Counted from the first letter of the stretch, positions 8,444 through 17,932 are shown. The stretch: 64,000 bases of DNA from Paracoccaceae bacterium (GCA_014872875.1 WKFI01000012.1:248001-312000); one strand, 5' to 3'. Translations and numbers: made by a program. Notes: generated by a model from the letters alone, not told the origin.

Positions 8444-8788
8444 TCAATCGCAGGCGGCGGTAACGATCATTTCGACCTTCAGCACATCGCGGGCCAATTT
8501 CGCTTCTCCACACGCGCGCGCCGGAGCATGGCCATCAGGGACCCAGGCATCCCAGACCGCGTTCATCTCGGCAAAGTCGGCCATGTCGGCAAGCCAGATC
8601 ACGCATTGGAGGATCCGGGTCTTGTCGCTGCCCGCCTTGGCCAGCAGATCTTCGACCTTGGCCAGGATCTCGGATGTCTGATCCGCGACACTCGCCGCGT
8701 CCGAAGTCTGGCCACACAGATAGGCCGTCCCGTTATGTTTCACGATACGGCTCATTCTTTGGCCGGTTTCAATTCGGGTGATGGTCAT
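8444..8788 (-). CDS. RidA-family imine/enamine hydrolase
   Basis: The product is 114 residues, normal for the YjgF/RidA family. Segments [40 protein letters not shown] and [20 protein letters not shown] follow the family pattern, including the conserved Arg (in PARACG) that binds the substrate carboxylate. RidA proteins hydrolyse 2-imino/enamino acids released by amino-acid oxidases and PLP enzymes. It is the last gene of an operon that also encodes a flavin amino-acid dehydrogenase, so its job is probably to release keto acid and ammonia from that enzyme's imine product. Confidence 0.88.
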   Translation of the reverse strand: MTITRIETGQRMSRIVKHNGTAYLCGQTSDAASVADQTSEILAKVEDLLAKAGSDKTRILQCVIWLADMADFAEMNAVWDAWVPDGHAPARACGEAKLARDVLKVEMIVTAACD

Positions 8789-8802
8789 GATTTGCTCTCC
8801 TG

Positions 8803-9918
8803 TTACAGGACCTTGCGGTCAAAGCGGTCAATACGGAACGCCGATAAATCGAAACGGGTGGTCCCGCCAGTCACCAGTTCGGCCATAACCTGTCCAACCA
8901 CCGGTCCCATCTGGAACCCGTGCGCGGAAAACCCGAACGCGTGGAAGGCACGAGCGGCATTTGCGGCGGGGCCGATCACGGGCAGGTTGTCGGGCATATA
9001 GGCCTCAAGCCCAGCCCACATCCGATTGATGCTGGCGCGCCGCATGATCGGAAAGAATTCGGCGGTGGTACGGGCCGCACTGGCCAGTTTGGCATAGTCG
9101 AGCCGCGTTCGATTGTTCGCACGGTCCGCAAATCCCTTGGCCCCGCCGCCGATCAGAGCGGTGCCGTTTTCGAACTGCTTGAAGCTCAGTTGTCGGCTGA
9201 CCGCTCCCACAACAGGCGCGGCGAATTTCGGCACGCGCGCAGTAATCATCAGCATCGGCGCAGCGTGGCTGAGCGGGACGTTGTCTCCGATCATCAACGC
9301 AATGCGATCAGCCCAAGCACCGCCACAATTGACGACCGTTTCTGCCTCGAAGCGGTGACCTGTACCTTGCGCCAGCCAGACGTTGCCAACCCGCCTGAGG
9401 CCAAGCGCTTCTTCGCCCTCGACGATTTGGGCCCCATTCCGCTCGGCCGCCCGGCGGAAGGCCGCAGTTGCCTTGTAGGGGATTGCGTATCCGTCCAGTT
9501 CGGACAGAACGCCGCCAACACAATCCGGGTTCACATGCGGCAATCGCTGCATGAGCTCGGATTGGTCGATAATCCGCTCATGCGTGTAGCCGAGCGCGTG
9601 CATCTTGACCTGGCGCTCATGCAAAGCGGTGATGTCGGCCTCATCCACTGCGATGTTGATCAGGGACTGGTTACGAAACCCGGTGTCCTCCCCCAATTCG
9701 TCGTCCAGTGTCTGCCACATCTCCATCGATGCCTTGGACAAAGGCACCTCGGCCATGTCCCGCCCCAAAAGTCGCACGCCACCGGCATTCACGCCCGAGG
9801 CATGGCGTCCCGAGTAATCCTTCTCCAATACGATGACGGAAACACCCTGCTTGGACAGGTAATAGGCGGTGGCGCAGCCCTGTATACCGCCGCCAACGAT
9901 CAGGACATCCGCTTTCAT
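8803..9918 (-). CDS. FAD-dependent amino-acid dehydrogenase, catalytic subunit (HcnC/OoxB/DadA type)
   Basis: The product is 371 residues. An N-terminal dinucleotide-binding motif ([20 protein letters not shown]) and the DAO-family C-terminal [16 protein letters not shown] plus [12 protein letters not shown] are clear. It resembles the beta subunits of hydrogen cyanide synthase, octopine/nopaline oxidase and D-hydroxyproline dehydrogenase. It overlaps the next upstream gene by four bases and pairs with an NAD-binding-fold BFD-type subunit and a small 2Fe-2S protein, so it is one part of a heteromeric membrane-associated dehydrogenase. The amino-acid substrate cannot be read from the sequence. 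Confidence 0.88.
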   Translation of the reverse strand: MKADVLIVGGGIQGCATAYYLSKQGVSVIVLEKDYSGRHASGVNAGGVRLLGRDMAEVPLSKASMEMWQTLDDELGEDTGFRNQSLINIAVDEADITALHERQVKMHALGYTHERIIDQSELMQRLPHVNPDCVGGVLSELDGYAIPYKATAAFRRAAERNGAQIVEGEEALGLRRVGNVWLAQGTGHRFEAETVVNCGGAWADRIALMIGDNVPLSHAAPMLMITARVPKFAAPVVGAVSRQLSFKQFENGTALIGGGAKGFADRANNRTRLDYAKLASAARTTAEFFPIMRRASINRMWAGLEAYMPDNLPVIGPAANAARAFHAFGFSAHGFQMGPVVGQVMAELVTGGTTRFDLSAFRIDRFDRKVL

Positions 9919-11312
9919 TCCGCGGCCTCCAGAATGACCGGTTTGTACTGGCTCAATTCATCCAAGCTCAGCAAGCGCAGCGGAGAACGCAGCCGGTAGT
10001 ACCCCACCTCTTCCGGGTCTGTCCCGCGCCATTGCGCCAACAAGCCGGACACGACATGCCCGCATTGACGGCCCTGGCAAGGCCCCATGCCGCAGCGGGT
10101 CAGCGATTTCAGCGCATTCGGATCGCGCGCGCCCTGTTCGAACCCGGCTCGAAGATCGTCCATCGTCTGTTCTTCGCACCGACAGACCAAGGTCGTCGGT
10201 TCCTGCGGCAGACGCAAAGCGTCAGTTGGGCGGTACAAACGGTCAATGAACCGCCTGAAGGGGATCTGCTCTTTGATGCCGGACAAATCCTCGCGAGCCT
10301 GCCGATCACGGTCGGTCAAGGACAGCTTGCCCAAACGATGCAGAATGTTGAATGCCGCCAACCGCCCGGCGGTGCGCGCGCCATCGGCTCCGATGATACC
10401 GGCCCCGTCTCCCGCGACAGATACATGCGGGACGGAACTTTGTCCGAAGACATCCACCGTGACCTGCCAGCACATTTGATCCGGGTTCCAATGATGCGCC
10501 AGCCCCATCGCACGGGTCATGTTCAGGTTGGGTTGCACACCGTGATGCAGAAAAACGGTGTCAGCGTGGATCTTGCGCTGCTTGCCTTTTGTCGCAAAGC
10601 ACAACCCCTGCGCCTTGTCTGAGCCCAACACCGCCAGATCTTCGGCAAAGCGATAAACAGGAAGACCAGAGGCCCGGATTTCGCGCAGCAACGACAACCC
10701 CTTGCGCAGCATCGCAACTTGTCTCAAGGCTCTTGGCATCAAGGGAACAGCATCCACATAATTTTGCCGGGGCGTCGTGTCGATCAACGCTTTGACAGAT
10801 ACGCCCAGGCGCAGATACTGCGCGACGATCAGGTAAAGCAAAGGGCCCGAGCCAGCAAAAACGGCTCCTTCGGCAACCACTGCATCGGATTTCAACATCA
10901 CCTGCGCTGCCCCCGCGGTCATGACGCCGGGCAGCGTCCAACCGTGGATAGGCATCGGGCGTTCCATCGCACCGGGACAGAGCAACATCTCGCGGCAGTG
11001 CAGTTCCCGTGACTCGCCGTCCTGCGAAAAGAGAATGCGCCCATCCTCCCCCAAATGCCAAACATCCGCGTTGGCAAAATGGGTGACGTCAGCCCGTTCA
11101 TAGGCAGCAATCAGGTCTGCCCCAACGGTATAATCCGCCCCCAAGGCTGCAACATCGGGCAAGGGGCTTGCCGCCGCCGACCGATAAATCTGCCCTCCGG
11201 CCCGTGAGGCGCGGTCCAGAACAACGACACGCACACCGGCCTCGGCCATAGCAATGGCCGCCGACATGCCAGCCGGACCGGCTCCGACAATGGCGCAGTC
11301 AAAGGCTGACAT
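9915..11312 (-). CDS. NAD(P)/FAD-binding subunit with BFD-type 2Fe-2S domain (HcnB/OoxA type)
   Basis: The product is 465 residues. Residues 10-15 hold GAGPAG of a Rossmann fold, a second nucleotide-binding region includes FAGSGPLLYLIVAQYLR, and the C-terminus carries Cys-Arg-Cys-Glu-Glu followed about 35 residues later by Cys-Gly-Met-Gly-Pro-Cys, the iron-sulphur ligands of a BFD-like domain. This is the alpha subunit layout of hydrogen cyanide synthase and opine/hydroxyproline dehydrogenases. It overlaps both neighbours (4 bases downstream, 14 bases upstream), which supports one stoichiometric complex. Confidence 0.88.
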   Translation of the reverse strand: MSAFDCAIVGAGPAGMSAAIAMAEAGVRVVVLDRASRAGGQIYRSAAASPLPDVAALGADYTVGADLIAAYERADVTHFANADVWHLGEDGRILFSQDGESRELHCREMLLCPGAMERPMPIHGWTLPGVMTAGAAQVMLKSDAVVAEGAVFAGSGPLLYLIVAQYLRLGVSVKALIDTTPRQNYVDAVPLMPRALRQVAMLRKGLSLLREIRASGLPVYRFAEDLAVLGSDKAQGLCFATKGKQRKIHADTVFLHHGVQPNLNMTRAMGLAHHWNPDQMCWQVTVDVFGQSSVPHVSVAGDGAGIIGADGARTAGRLAAFNILHRLGKLSLTDRDRQAREDLSGIKEQIPFRRFIDRLYRPTDALRLPQEPTTLVCRCEEQTMDDLRAGFEQGARDPNALKSLTRCGMGPCQGRQCGHVVSGLLAQWRGTDPEEVGYYRLRSPLRLLSLDELSQYKPVILEAAE

Positions 11313-11610
11313 GCGGGGCCTCGGACGCTTCGGTGATGTCCTGAGTGATCACGACCATCCCGTCGGCCACGCGACGCAAACAGGCCTGCTGGTTCGGCAA
11401 TCCGTCAATCTCGACCAGGCACTCGAAACAGACACCCATGGCGCAATAGGCACTGCGCGCTTCGCCCGACAGGGCCGCCTTGCGCGTTTCGGTCTGACCG
11501 GCGACGGCCATAGCTGTCCACACGGACTGGCCAGGCAGGGCCGTGACGGGCTGGCCGTTGACCGACAGCGTTACCGGGCTTGCGCCCACGTCTTGCAGGG
11601 ATCTGAACAT
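11299..11610 (-). CDS. small (2Fe-2S) subunit (HcnA/SoxA type)
   Basis: The product is 103 residues starting at the ATG at 11610. Cysteines in the pattern C-x4-C-x2-C-x11-C (YCAMGVCFECLVEIDG onward) match the ferredoxin-like small subunits of HcnA and opine oxidases. It gives the third component of the dehydrogenase encoded by the two following genes. The last 14 bases overlap the next gene. It is separated from dctP upstream by a 73-base gap containing a strong hairpin. Confidence 0.87.
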   Translation of the reverse strand: MFRSLQDVGASPVTLSVNGQPVTALPGQSVWTAMAVAGQTETRKAALSGEARSAYCAMGVCFECLVEIDGLPNQQACLRRVADGMVVITQDITEASEAPHVSL

Positions 11611-11631
11611 GACTGGTCTCCGAATATGACT

Positions 11632-11663
11632 GGGACAGGCGCTGGGAGGTGCGCGCCTGTCCC
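11632..11663 (-). terminator. intercistronic hairpin after dctP
   Basis: GGGACAGGCGC and GCGCCTGTCCC form a perfect 11-bp stem around a 10-base loop, about 20 bases after the dctP stop. No U-run follows on the minus strand, so it more likely protects the dctP message or attenuates read-through than acts as a full terminator. Confidence 0.6.
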
Positions 11664-11683
11664 GTTGGTGGGATCTGTCCGGA

Positions 11684-12676
11684 TTACTCGGCGATCTTGT
11701 CGAGAATCGATTGACCCCAATCCTGACCCACATCCTGCAGGACCTGCGGCCAGACCTGCGCGCGCACGTGTTCTGCTGTCGCGGCCAGCTGCGCATCGGT
11801 CAGATCAACGATCTTTGCTCCGTTGTCGGCCAGCTTCTGCTCGAATGCGCCCTGATCGGCCTCGGCGGTTTCCCAACGCTGGGCTTCGAACTCCAGCGCC
11901 GCCTGTTCCAGTGCGGTGCGATCCGCTTCGCTCAAGTCGGCCAGAGTGCCTGAGTTGATGATCATGTACCAAACTTCAAAGTGAGTGTTCACGGGAACAT
12001 AAGCGGTCGTTACATCGCGGAAGGACGCATAGTACCCTTCGGCGCCGGACCCCACGACACCGTCAACCACACCTGTCTGCACGGCGGTGAATGCTTCGGA
12101 AAACGGGATGGGCGAGCTGATGTAGCCCAATGCGTCGGCGGTCAGCTGGAAGCTCTTGATGCCTGGAACGCGCACCTTGATCCCTTTGGCTGCGGTCGGA
12201 TCACCTGGATCAACAGCGTCGGTGTTCAGTGCGACGCCACCGAAATACACAGGATAGGCCGCCAGCATGGTGATGTCCTGCTTGGCATAGAGCTCCTTCA
12301 TCGCGTCGTGAATCGCACCGCCGGGGCCATAGATCTTCTTCGCTTCGCCCCAGTTCGCGGCAACATAGGGAAAGGCCGAGATCTGCATGCGGCGATCCAC
12401 GGCGGTGGCTGCAGGTTGCACGGCCATGTCGATTGCACCAACCGAGATGCGTTCCTGAACCGACGTGTAGTCCCCCAGCGCCGACGCCGGGAACAGGTTC
12501 AGCTCGAGGGAGCCGTTGGTTGCGCCGGACAGGTCTTCGGCAAAAGCACGCAGTTCGTTGTCGATGGTTGCGCCCTGAGGCCGGATATGGCTCAGCTTGA
12601 GCGTATCCGCGGCGGCCAGACCGGCAGTTGCGACAAGCGCAGCAGCCATGCAGGTGGATTTCAGGATCTTCATCAT
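11684..12676 (-). CDS. TRAP transporter solute-binding protein (DctP family), system 1
   Basis: The product is 330 residues from ATG 12676 (GGAGGAG upstream; the adjacent ATG 12673 is equally possible). A signal peptide ends near ATAGLAAA. The mature chain begins DTLKLSHIRPQGATIDNELR and has the DctP features: GVGSGAEGYYASFRDVTTAY and YMIINSGTLADLSEADRTAL. It captures a carboxylate-bearing solute in the periplasm. Located between the TRAP membrane genes and the amino-acid dehydrogenase, it suggests import of the dehydrogenase substrate. Confidence 0.9.
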   Translation of the reverse strand: MMKILKSTCMAAALVATAGLAAADTLKLSHIRPQGATIDNELRAFAEDLSGATNGSLELNLFPASALGDYTSVQERISVGAIDMAVQPAATAVDRRMQISAFPYVAANWGEAKKIYGPGGAIHDAMKELYAKQDITMLAAYPVYFGGVALNTDAVDPGDPTAAKGIKVRVPGIKSFQLTADALGYISSPIPFSEAFTAVQTGVVDGVVGSGAEGYYASFRDVTTAYVPVNTHFEVWYMIINSGTLADLSEADRTALEQAALEFEAQRWETAEADQGAFEQKLADNGAKIVDLTDAQLAATAEHVRAQVWPQVLQDVGQDWGQSILDKIAE

Positions 12677-12726
12677 TTCAGTCTCCTCCAAAGGGATGAT
12701 GAGTGGTGGTTCAGGTGAAAACGGGG

Positions 12727-14025
12727 TCAGTAGCCAAAGACGCGCGGCAGCCACAGGGACAGGTCCGGCCAGAAACTGGTGAGGAACACCACCGGCAGAT
12801 ATCCCAGCAAGATCAAGGTCATGGCCGGACGGATAACCTTGGTCACCGGCACCTGGCCAATGCGTGCACCCAGATACAGGATCGAGGCATAGGGCGGCGT
12901 GACACCTCCCATCGCTGTATTGACGCCCATGATGGCCGCGAACTGGATCGGGCTCACACCGATGGCCTGCATGAGCGGCAGCAACAGCGGAGCAATCAGG
13001 ATGATGGCGGTCACGTCATTGACGACCATGCCGACCAAAAACAGCAGGATGTTGATCAGAACCAGCAGCAGCGCCTTGTTCTCGGTGATCGAAAAGATTG
13101 CCTGCACGATGGCCTGCGGGACGCTCTCCAAAACGAACATCTGGCTCAGGATCATCGAAAACAGGATCATCAGCATGATCGCACCCACCGATGTGGCGGC
13201 TTCCTTTCCGGCCCCAAGGAAGGTGCTTAGATCCAGCCCCCTGTAGATCAGGAACCCGACCGGGATCGCGTAGATCACTGCCACGGCTGCGGCTTCGGTC
13301 GGGGTCATGATCCCGCCATAAATCCCACCCAGAATGATAACAGGCATCAGCAGTGCCGGGGTGGCCTTCATCCCGCGATGGGTCGCTTCGGACACAAATG
13401 CAGATCCCTTCAGCGGCTCGTTCAACTGCAAGGGAAATTTGCGGGCCATACGAATGTTCACGACCGAAAAGCTGGCCATGATCAGCAGCCCCGGCCCCAG
13501 AGTGGCCAGAAAACAGGCCAGAATGGACGTGTCGGTCACCCAGCCATAAACGATCATCGTCACCGAAGGCGGGATCAGCAGCCCCAGAAGCGAAGCGTTG
13601 GCGATCAATGCAGTCGCGTATTCGCGGGGGTAGCCCTGTTTCTCCATCTCGGGGATCAGCAACGGGCCGATTGCGGCGACGCCCGTCAGGCCGGACCCCG
13701 AGATCGCTCCGATCAACGCACAGGACACAGTGGCAACCACGCCAAGACCACCCCGCAGATGCCCAATGAAGATGTTGACGAAGTTCAGGAGCGATGCGGC
13801 GATGCCGGAAACGCTCATGATCGTTCCGGCCAGCACGAACAGCGGGATGGCCAGCAGCACAGGATTGCCCAACTGCTGAAAGCCCCACAGCATGTTGCCC
13901 TTCATGACAACGTCGCCGACGAAATACATCACCATCAACCCGGCGCCGAAACAATAGGGCAGCGGCACACCAAGGGTCAGAAGGATGACCAGCACCAGTA
14001 CGGCAAGAAGCGCGATCTCGATCAT
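12727..14025 (-). CDS. TRAP transporter large permease (DctM family), system 1
   Basis: The product is 432 residues with about 12 hydrophobic segments, normal for DctM. Characteristic stretches include PLFVLAGTIMSVSGIAASLL, GLTGVAAIGPLLIPEMEKQG and LIPPSVTMIVYGWVTDTSIL. It is the sodium-coupled transport channel working with the DctQ and DctP proteins on either side. The start overlaps the end of dctQ by four bases. Confidence 0.92.
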   Translation of the reverse strand: MIEIALLAVLVLVILLTLGVPLPYCFGAGLMVMYFVGDVVMKGNMLWGFQQLGNPVLLAIPLFVLAGTIMSVSGIAASLLNFVNIFIGHLRGGLGVVATVSCALIGAISGSGLTGVAAIGPLLIPEMEKQGYPREYATALIANASLLGLLIPPSVTMIVYGWVTDTSILACFLATLGPGLLIMASFSVVNIRMARKFPLQLNEPLKGSAFVSEATHRGMKATPALLMPVIILGGIYGGIMTPTEAAAVAVIYAIPVGFLIYRGLDLSTFLGAGKEAATSVGAIMLMILFSMILSQMFVLESVPQAIVQAIFSITENKALLLVLINILLFLVGMVVNDVTAIILIAPLLLPLMQAIGVSPIQFAAIMGVNTAMGGVTPPYASILYLGARIGQVPVTKVIRPAMTLILLGYLPVVFLTSFWPDLSLWLPRVFGY

Positions 14026-14516
14026 TTAAGGGCTCCTTTCGAAGGGGTGCCAGCAGCAGGGAAAAACAGGGTCCGCAGATGCACCAGCAGGTGCCAGGCG
14101 GAGAAGGTCATCATCAGGACCATTCCGACGAACAGCGCGACATCGACATAGAAGGTCGGCAGGTACAGCGTCGGGCTTTCTCGCCAGACCCACATGGAAT
14201 ACTTGGTGAAGTCCCAGGCCCATGTGGTCAGCCAGATCCCGACCGCCAGGCTGATCACCTCGCCGATCACGGCAAGAACCTGGTGCTGCCGTTCGGTGCT
14301 CAGAAAGATCTCAAGCACATTGGCGCGGATATGGGTGTTTTCCCGCGAGGCGTTGACCGCTCCCAGCATGTACAGCCACAGCGTGGGATAGAGGAGACTT
14401 TCCTCCAGACCCATCACCGGGATTTCCAGTACGTATCGGGTAATCACCTGAACAAACTGGCCCAGCGCAACCAAGCAGATCAGCACTGTCAACAGGACGC
14501 TTGCGATGCGTGTCAT
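14022..14516 (-). CDS. TRAP transporter small permease (DctQ family), system 1
   Basis: The product is 164 residues from the ATG at 14516, preceded by GGAGGGG. An open frame continues upstream to 14681 but overlaps the divergent LysR gene start and lacks family similarity, so the short start is preferred. Four membrane segments are visible, with VITRYVLEIPVMGLEESLLY typical of DctQ. First gene of the TRAP/dehydrogenase/ridA operon. Confidence 0.88.
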   Translation of the reverse strand: MTRIASVLLTVLICLVALGQFVQVITRYVLEIPVMGLEESLLYPTLWLYMLGAVNASRENTHIRANVLEIFLSTERQHQVLAVIGEVISLAVGIWLTTWAWDFTKYSMWVWRESPTLYLPTFYVDVALFVGMVLMMTFSAWHLLVHLRTLFFPAAGTPSKGALK

Positions 14517-14611
14517 GTCCCCTCCGTCATTGCGAATGCAGGCGTTGCATTCGTGGCAGGGAAACTTGCCGGGACATTCCATCAAGTCAAAGCGATTAAA
14601 TTGATAGTAAA

Positions 14612-14626
14612 ATAAAGTTAGCTTAT
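14612..14626. promoter_or_regulatory. candidate LysR box (ATAA-N7-TTAT)
   Basis: In the AT-rich 144-base divergent region between dctQ and the LysR gene, ATAA-N7-TTAT fits the T-N11-A dyad of LysR-type operators. It lies about 35 bases before the LysR start. Assignment rests on position and symmetry. Confidence 0.35.
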
Positions 14627-14660
14627 ATACTGGTGAAAAGATTAATGTTATCAAAGAGCC

Positions 14661-15575
14661 ATGAATCTCAGCTTCCGCCAATTACAAGCATTTCGGGAGG
14701 TGATGCGGACCGGTTCCGTATCGGATGCCGCCCGAATCCTAGGTCGGACACAGCCCGCCGTCAGCGCCTTGATCGCCAATCTCGAGGCCGAGCTGGATAT
14801 CGCCCTGTTCCGCCGTCAACGCGGAAAAATGGCTCCGACACCCGAGGCGCTGTATTTCGTGACCGAAGCCGAAGCCATCCTGGACCGTCTGTCGCTTTCG
14901 ACCCGGACAATGCGAGAGATCGGAGCACTGACCAAGGGTCGGCTCAACATCGCCTGTATGCCCGCAGCGGCCAGCCTGCTGATGCCACAATTGCTGGGGG
15001 AGTTCCTGAAGGACAAACCGGATGTGCGGGCCTCGCTTATGATGCGGGCCTCCCCGGTGATCGAAGAATGGATCGCGTCCCAGCAATATGACATCGGACT
15101 GGGCGAGACCCCCAAACCTTCGGCTGCAATCGAAACACTGGATTTCGACATGCGTTGCGTTTGTGCGATTCCGGCAAGTGATCCGCTGGCGAAATTTGAT
15201 AGTATGGAGGCCCGACACCTATCGGGCCGCCCGATGGCAGCGCTGCAGGAAGGACATCCGAACCTGATTGCGACCCTTCAAGCCTTTGCTCAACAGAAAG
15301 CCAGTTTCGAGCACCGGTTCGAATTGCGCACATTCCAACCCGCCTTGACGCTGGTCGAAAAGGGCCTGTGTTATTGCGTCTGTGACCCGATCACCGCCGC
15401 CGGGTATCAGAACATGCGCCCCGACCCACGGCCCGTGGTTTTCCGCCCCTTCCGGCCGGACGTCGCCCTAAACGTCTCGATCCTACGCCCGGCGCATCGC
15501 CCGCCATCGGCCCTTGCCAACGCGTTCTCGGAACAGCTGGCCGAGGCTTTGGACGCAATCAATCAACAGTTCTAA
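14661..15575 (+). CDS. LysR-family transcriptional regulator
   Basis: The product is 304 residues. The winged helix reads FREVMRTGSVSDAARILGRT, QPAVSALIANLEAELDIALF and RRQRGKMAPTPEA. The rest is the usual inducer-binding module. It is divergent from the TRAP/amino-acid-dehydrogenase/ridA operon (first gene dctQ at 14516), which it most likely controls in response to the transported solute. It converges on the class V aminotransferase gene and shares an intergenic terminator with it. Confidence 0.92.
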   Translation: MNLSFRQLQAFREVMRTGSVSDAARILGRTQPAVSALIANLEAELDIALFRRQRGKMAPTPEALYFVTEAEAILDRLSLSTRTMREIGALTKGRLNIACMPAAASLLMPQLLGEFLKDKPDVRASLMMRASPVIEEWIASQQYDIGLGETPKPSAAIETLDFDMRCVCAIPASDPLAKFDSMEARHLSGRPMAALQEGHPNLIATLQAFAQQKASFEHRFELRTFQPALTLVEKGLCYCVCDPITAAGYQNMRPDPRPVVFRPFRPDVALNVSILRPAHRPPSALANAFSEQLAEALDAINQQF

Positions 15576-15583
15576 AACAGAAA

Positions 15584-15616
15584 AAACCGTGCTGGCGCGA
15601 TGCCCCAGCACGGTTT
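15584..15616 (-). terminator. rho-independent terminator
   Basis: AAACCGTGCTGG and CCAGCACGGTTT form a perfect 12-bp stem with a 9-base loop. On the minus strand it is followed by a run of six T, so it ends the leftward operon that finishes at 15644; it may also stop the convergent LysR transcript. Confidence 0.88.
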
Positions 15617-15643
15617 CCGCTTTCGAAAAAGTAGCTGGTCAGA

Positions 15644-16900
15644 TCAAGCCGCCAGTTCCTTGACCGCCGCCAGCAGCTTGGCCACTTCCTGCTCGGTGTT
15701 GTAGTGACACAGCGAAATACGGATACAGTCAGGCAGGCCCAGCGGGGTCAGCACATTGCCGCTGTAATGGTCTGCCTTCCGGGTATGAGTGCGAATGCCC
15801 TGTTGGTTCAGGATTTCGACCACATCCGCTGACTCGCGCCCTTGGACCACGATCGATACCAGACCTTCGCGCGCCGGGTTGTCTTCACCCGCCAGAATGC
15901 TGACATGTTCCATTTCACGCAAACCGGGCAGATTTCCGGTGCCGTTGATCATGCTGTTGGTCAGATGTGTTTCATAGGCGTGGATCGCGCGGCCCGCCGC
16001 CTCGATCCGCTTGCGCGGCTCGGTCTCGTCGGACACTTCGCCGCCTAGCCAGTCGAAATAGGCCACCACATCAGACACGGTCGCAAACGACCCGGCATCA
16101 CGGGTGCCGAATTCCCAGCCCGTCGCCGGGGCATCGATCAGCATGTCATGCGGCAGCACCGACAGCCGTTCGGAGATCCAGGCCATGCCGTAACCGTGAC
16201 GCGAAAACACCTTGTAGGGTGAAATCACGTAGCCATCGACATTGTAGGCGTCCAGGTCCAACTGGCCGTGGGCGGCGTGCTGGATGCCATCGACGATAAT
16301 CATGCAGTCGGGCGACACCGCGCGGATCGCTGCGGAGATTGCGGCCACATCCATTCCCATGCCGGTCACCGGGGACGCGTGCAGGATCGTCGCGACTGCC
16401 ACATCCGGCGTCATCAGCTTTGTGTAGTCGTCCGCCGTGACCATCCCCGTGACATCATTATGAGGCACGTTGACATAGTCCAATTCTGCAATCCCGGCCC
16501 AACGCCGTGCGGCACTGCGTGTCGCGGGATGTTCGATGGACGACCCGATGACCTTAGCCCCTTTCGGTGCATTCACACACGCCGTGCGGATCAGGCGGAA
16601 CAGCAGCTCGGTCCCGCTTTCCCCGGCAAAGAACTGGCCAGACGACGCGTTCATGAACACTGCCAGATCCTGTTTGGCCTTGTTGATCACGTTCTGGGTG
16701 CCCTGCCCCGCCGGGTTGATGCGCCCCGGATTGTCGGGGATCGCGGCGTAGAACGCCGAGGTCTCGGCCACCGATTTCAGCGTCAGCGCGCCACCGGCGT
16801 TTTCGAAGAAAATGCGTTCGCCCTGAAACGGGCAACTGTCCACATGCGCGAACCGATCACGGATCGCATTGATCAGGGCGGGGTTGTCTTGGATCATCAT
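15644..16900 (-). CDS. class V aminotransferase-fold PLP enzyme (cysteine-desulfurase-like)
   Basis: The product is 418 residues. The N-terminus has FFENAGGALTLKSV near 31-44; the cofactor residues are Asp204 and His208 in IIVDGIQHAAH and the probable Schiff-base Lys230 in SPYKVFSRHG. This is the NifS/isopenicillin-epimerase/EgtE-like branch. No scaffold or sulphur-transfer gene is adjacent, so a role in Fe-S assembly is unlikely; a desulfurase, lyase or epimerase in the local pathway is more probable. It is the last gene of a five-gene leftward operon and is followed by a strong terminator. Confidence 0.82.
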   Translation of the reverse strand: MMIQDNPALINAIRDRFAHVDSCPFQGERIFFENAGGALTLKSVAETSAFYAAIPDNPGRINPAGQGTQNVINKAKQDLAVFMNASSGQFFAGESGTELLFRLIRTACVNAPKGAKVIGSSIEHPATRSAARRWAGIAELDYVNVPHNDVTGMVTADDYTKLMTPDVAVATILHASPVTGMGMDVAAISAAIRAVSPDCMIIVDGIQHAAHGQLDLDAYNVDGYVISPYKVFSRHGYGMAWISERLSVLPHDMLIDAPATGWEFGTRDAGSFATVSDVVAYFDWLGGEVSDETEPRKRIEAAGRAIHAYETHLTNSMINGTGNLPGLREMEHVSILAGEDNPAREGLVSIVVQGRESADVVEILNQQGIRTHTRKADHYSGNVLTPLGLPDCIRISLCHYNTEQEVAKLLAAVKELAA

Positions 16901-16917
16901 CTTGTCCTGTCAGTCTT

Positions 16918-17931
16918 TCAGAGCGCGCGGCTCACAATCGTGCGGCAGAGTTCGGCCACCGCGAGATGGGAATTGCGAGGGAAACCATCGACACTGTCAT
17001 CGACGATCCCGTGGGTTGAGCTGATCAGACCATTGGCCACCATCGTGTCCAGAAGCAAGGCTTCACGGTCGGGAGTGTGCAGAAGTTTTGCATTGCCCGC
17101 GCGCGCAGCCATGGCGGCAGCAATCGCAGTACAGCCCCAGTTCGAACAGGCTGCCGTGACCAGCACATCACAGCCCGTCACGGCGCCGATGCCGCCCCCG
17201 CAACCGCATTGGCATCGATCGCCGTAGGGAACGTGGGCCTTCACGTGATCCGCGACCTTGCCCATGCCGATTTCGTTGCCACCATCGCCAACGGCAACCA
17301 CCGGAATGCCACGCTCCAGAGCGAGGTCGAACAGGAAGTCCACGCGCGCGCGCCCCATGCCATAGTCGATCCCGCGCATCGAGTGGTACACGCCGAATTC
17401 ATTGCGCCCGACCCGTTCTGTCGAGAAGAGGAGATCCGGGTTCAGGTCTTCCAGCATCTGAACCGCCTGCGTCTGACCACCCTTATCGTCGGTGGCGAAA
17501 GGCAGCATCACGATGGTCGCAAGGCTTTTGTCTGCCCGCGCAATCGCTGCCTGCTCCAGCGACACCGGAAACAGGCCGGCCGCCTGACAGGTATTCTGGA
17601 TCGCAGGCAGCAAGGTTTCTTCGCACAGCATCACACAAGTGACATTGCGCGCCAGCACCAGAGCCCGCGCAATCGCTGCAGCGCCGGACGGGCCATCATT
17701 TTCGCCCAACTCGGGCGTGATCCAGGCACGCGATACCGAACCGGTGGTCATCACGACGGTACCGCCTTCGGGCACCGCCATCAGAGCATCCGCCGCGGCA
17801 CCGACAAGCGAACCACCCTGCAGGGCACGCGCCGCTTCGAACAGGTGTTCGACGCCACGTTCGCCCATGTCGATATTCACAAGGTGGTCCAGCCGGTTAT
17901 CCAGCCGGGTAATCAAATCCATGTCGGCCAT
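16918..17931 (-). CDS. glutamate-cyclase-domain protein (DUF4392 type)
   Basis: The product is 337 residues. It matches the C-terminal catalytic domain of D-glutamate cyclases: GENDGPSGA near 76-84, TERVGRN near 171-177 and GDGGNEIGMG at 215-224. A cysteine-rich segment Cys-Gln-Cys-Gly-Cys occurs at 240-244. D-glutamate cyclase converts D-glutamate to 5-oxo-D-proline. Whether that is the substrate here is open, because the neighbours are a SelA-like PLP enzyme (one base away), aminotransferases and an aldehyde dehydrogenase. The tight spacing argues that the product works jointly with the SelA-like protein. Confidence 0.78.
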   Translation of the reverse strand: MADMDLITRLDNRLDHLVNIDMGERGVEHLFEAARALQGGSLVGAAADALMAVPEGGTVVMTTGSVSRAWITPELGENDGPSGAAAIARALVLARNVTCVMLCEETLLPAIQNTCQAAGLFPVSLEQAAIARADKSLATIVMLPFATDDKGGQTQAVQMLEDLNPDLLFSTERVGRNEFGVYHSMRGIDYGMGRARVDFLFDLALERGIPVVAVGDGGNEIGMGKVADHVKAHVPYGDRCQCGCGGGIGAVTGCDVLVTAACSNWGCTAIAAAMAARAGNAKLLHTPDREALLLDTMVANGLISSTHGIVDDSVDGFPRNSHLAVAELCRTIVSRAL

Positions 17932-17932
17932 G

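Noticed and set aside
8429-8452. A CCGCCG/CGGCGG hairpin at the ridA end
   Set aside because: It overlaps the ridA stop codon and the repeat is explained by GC-rich codons; no U-run follows.
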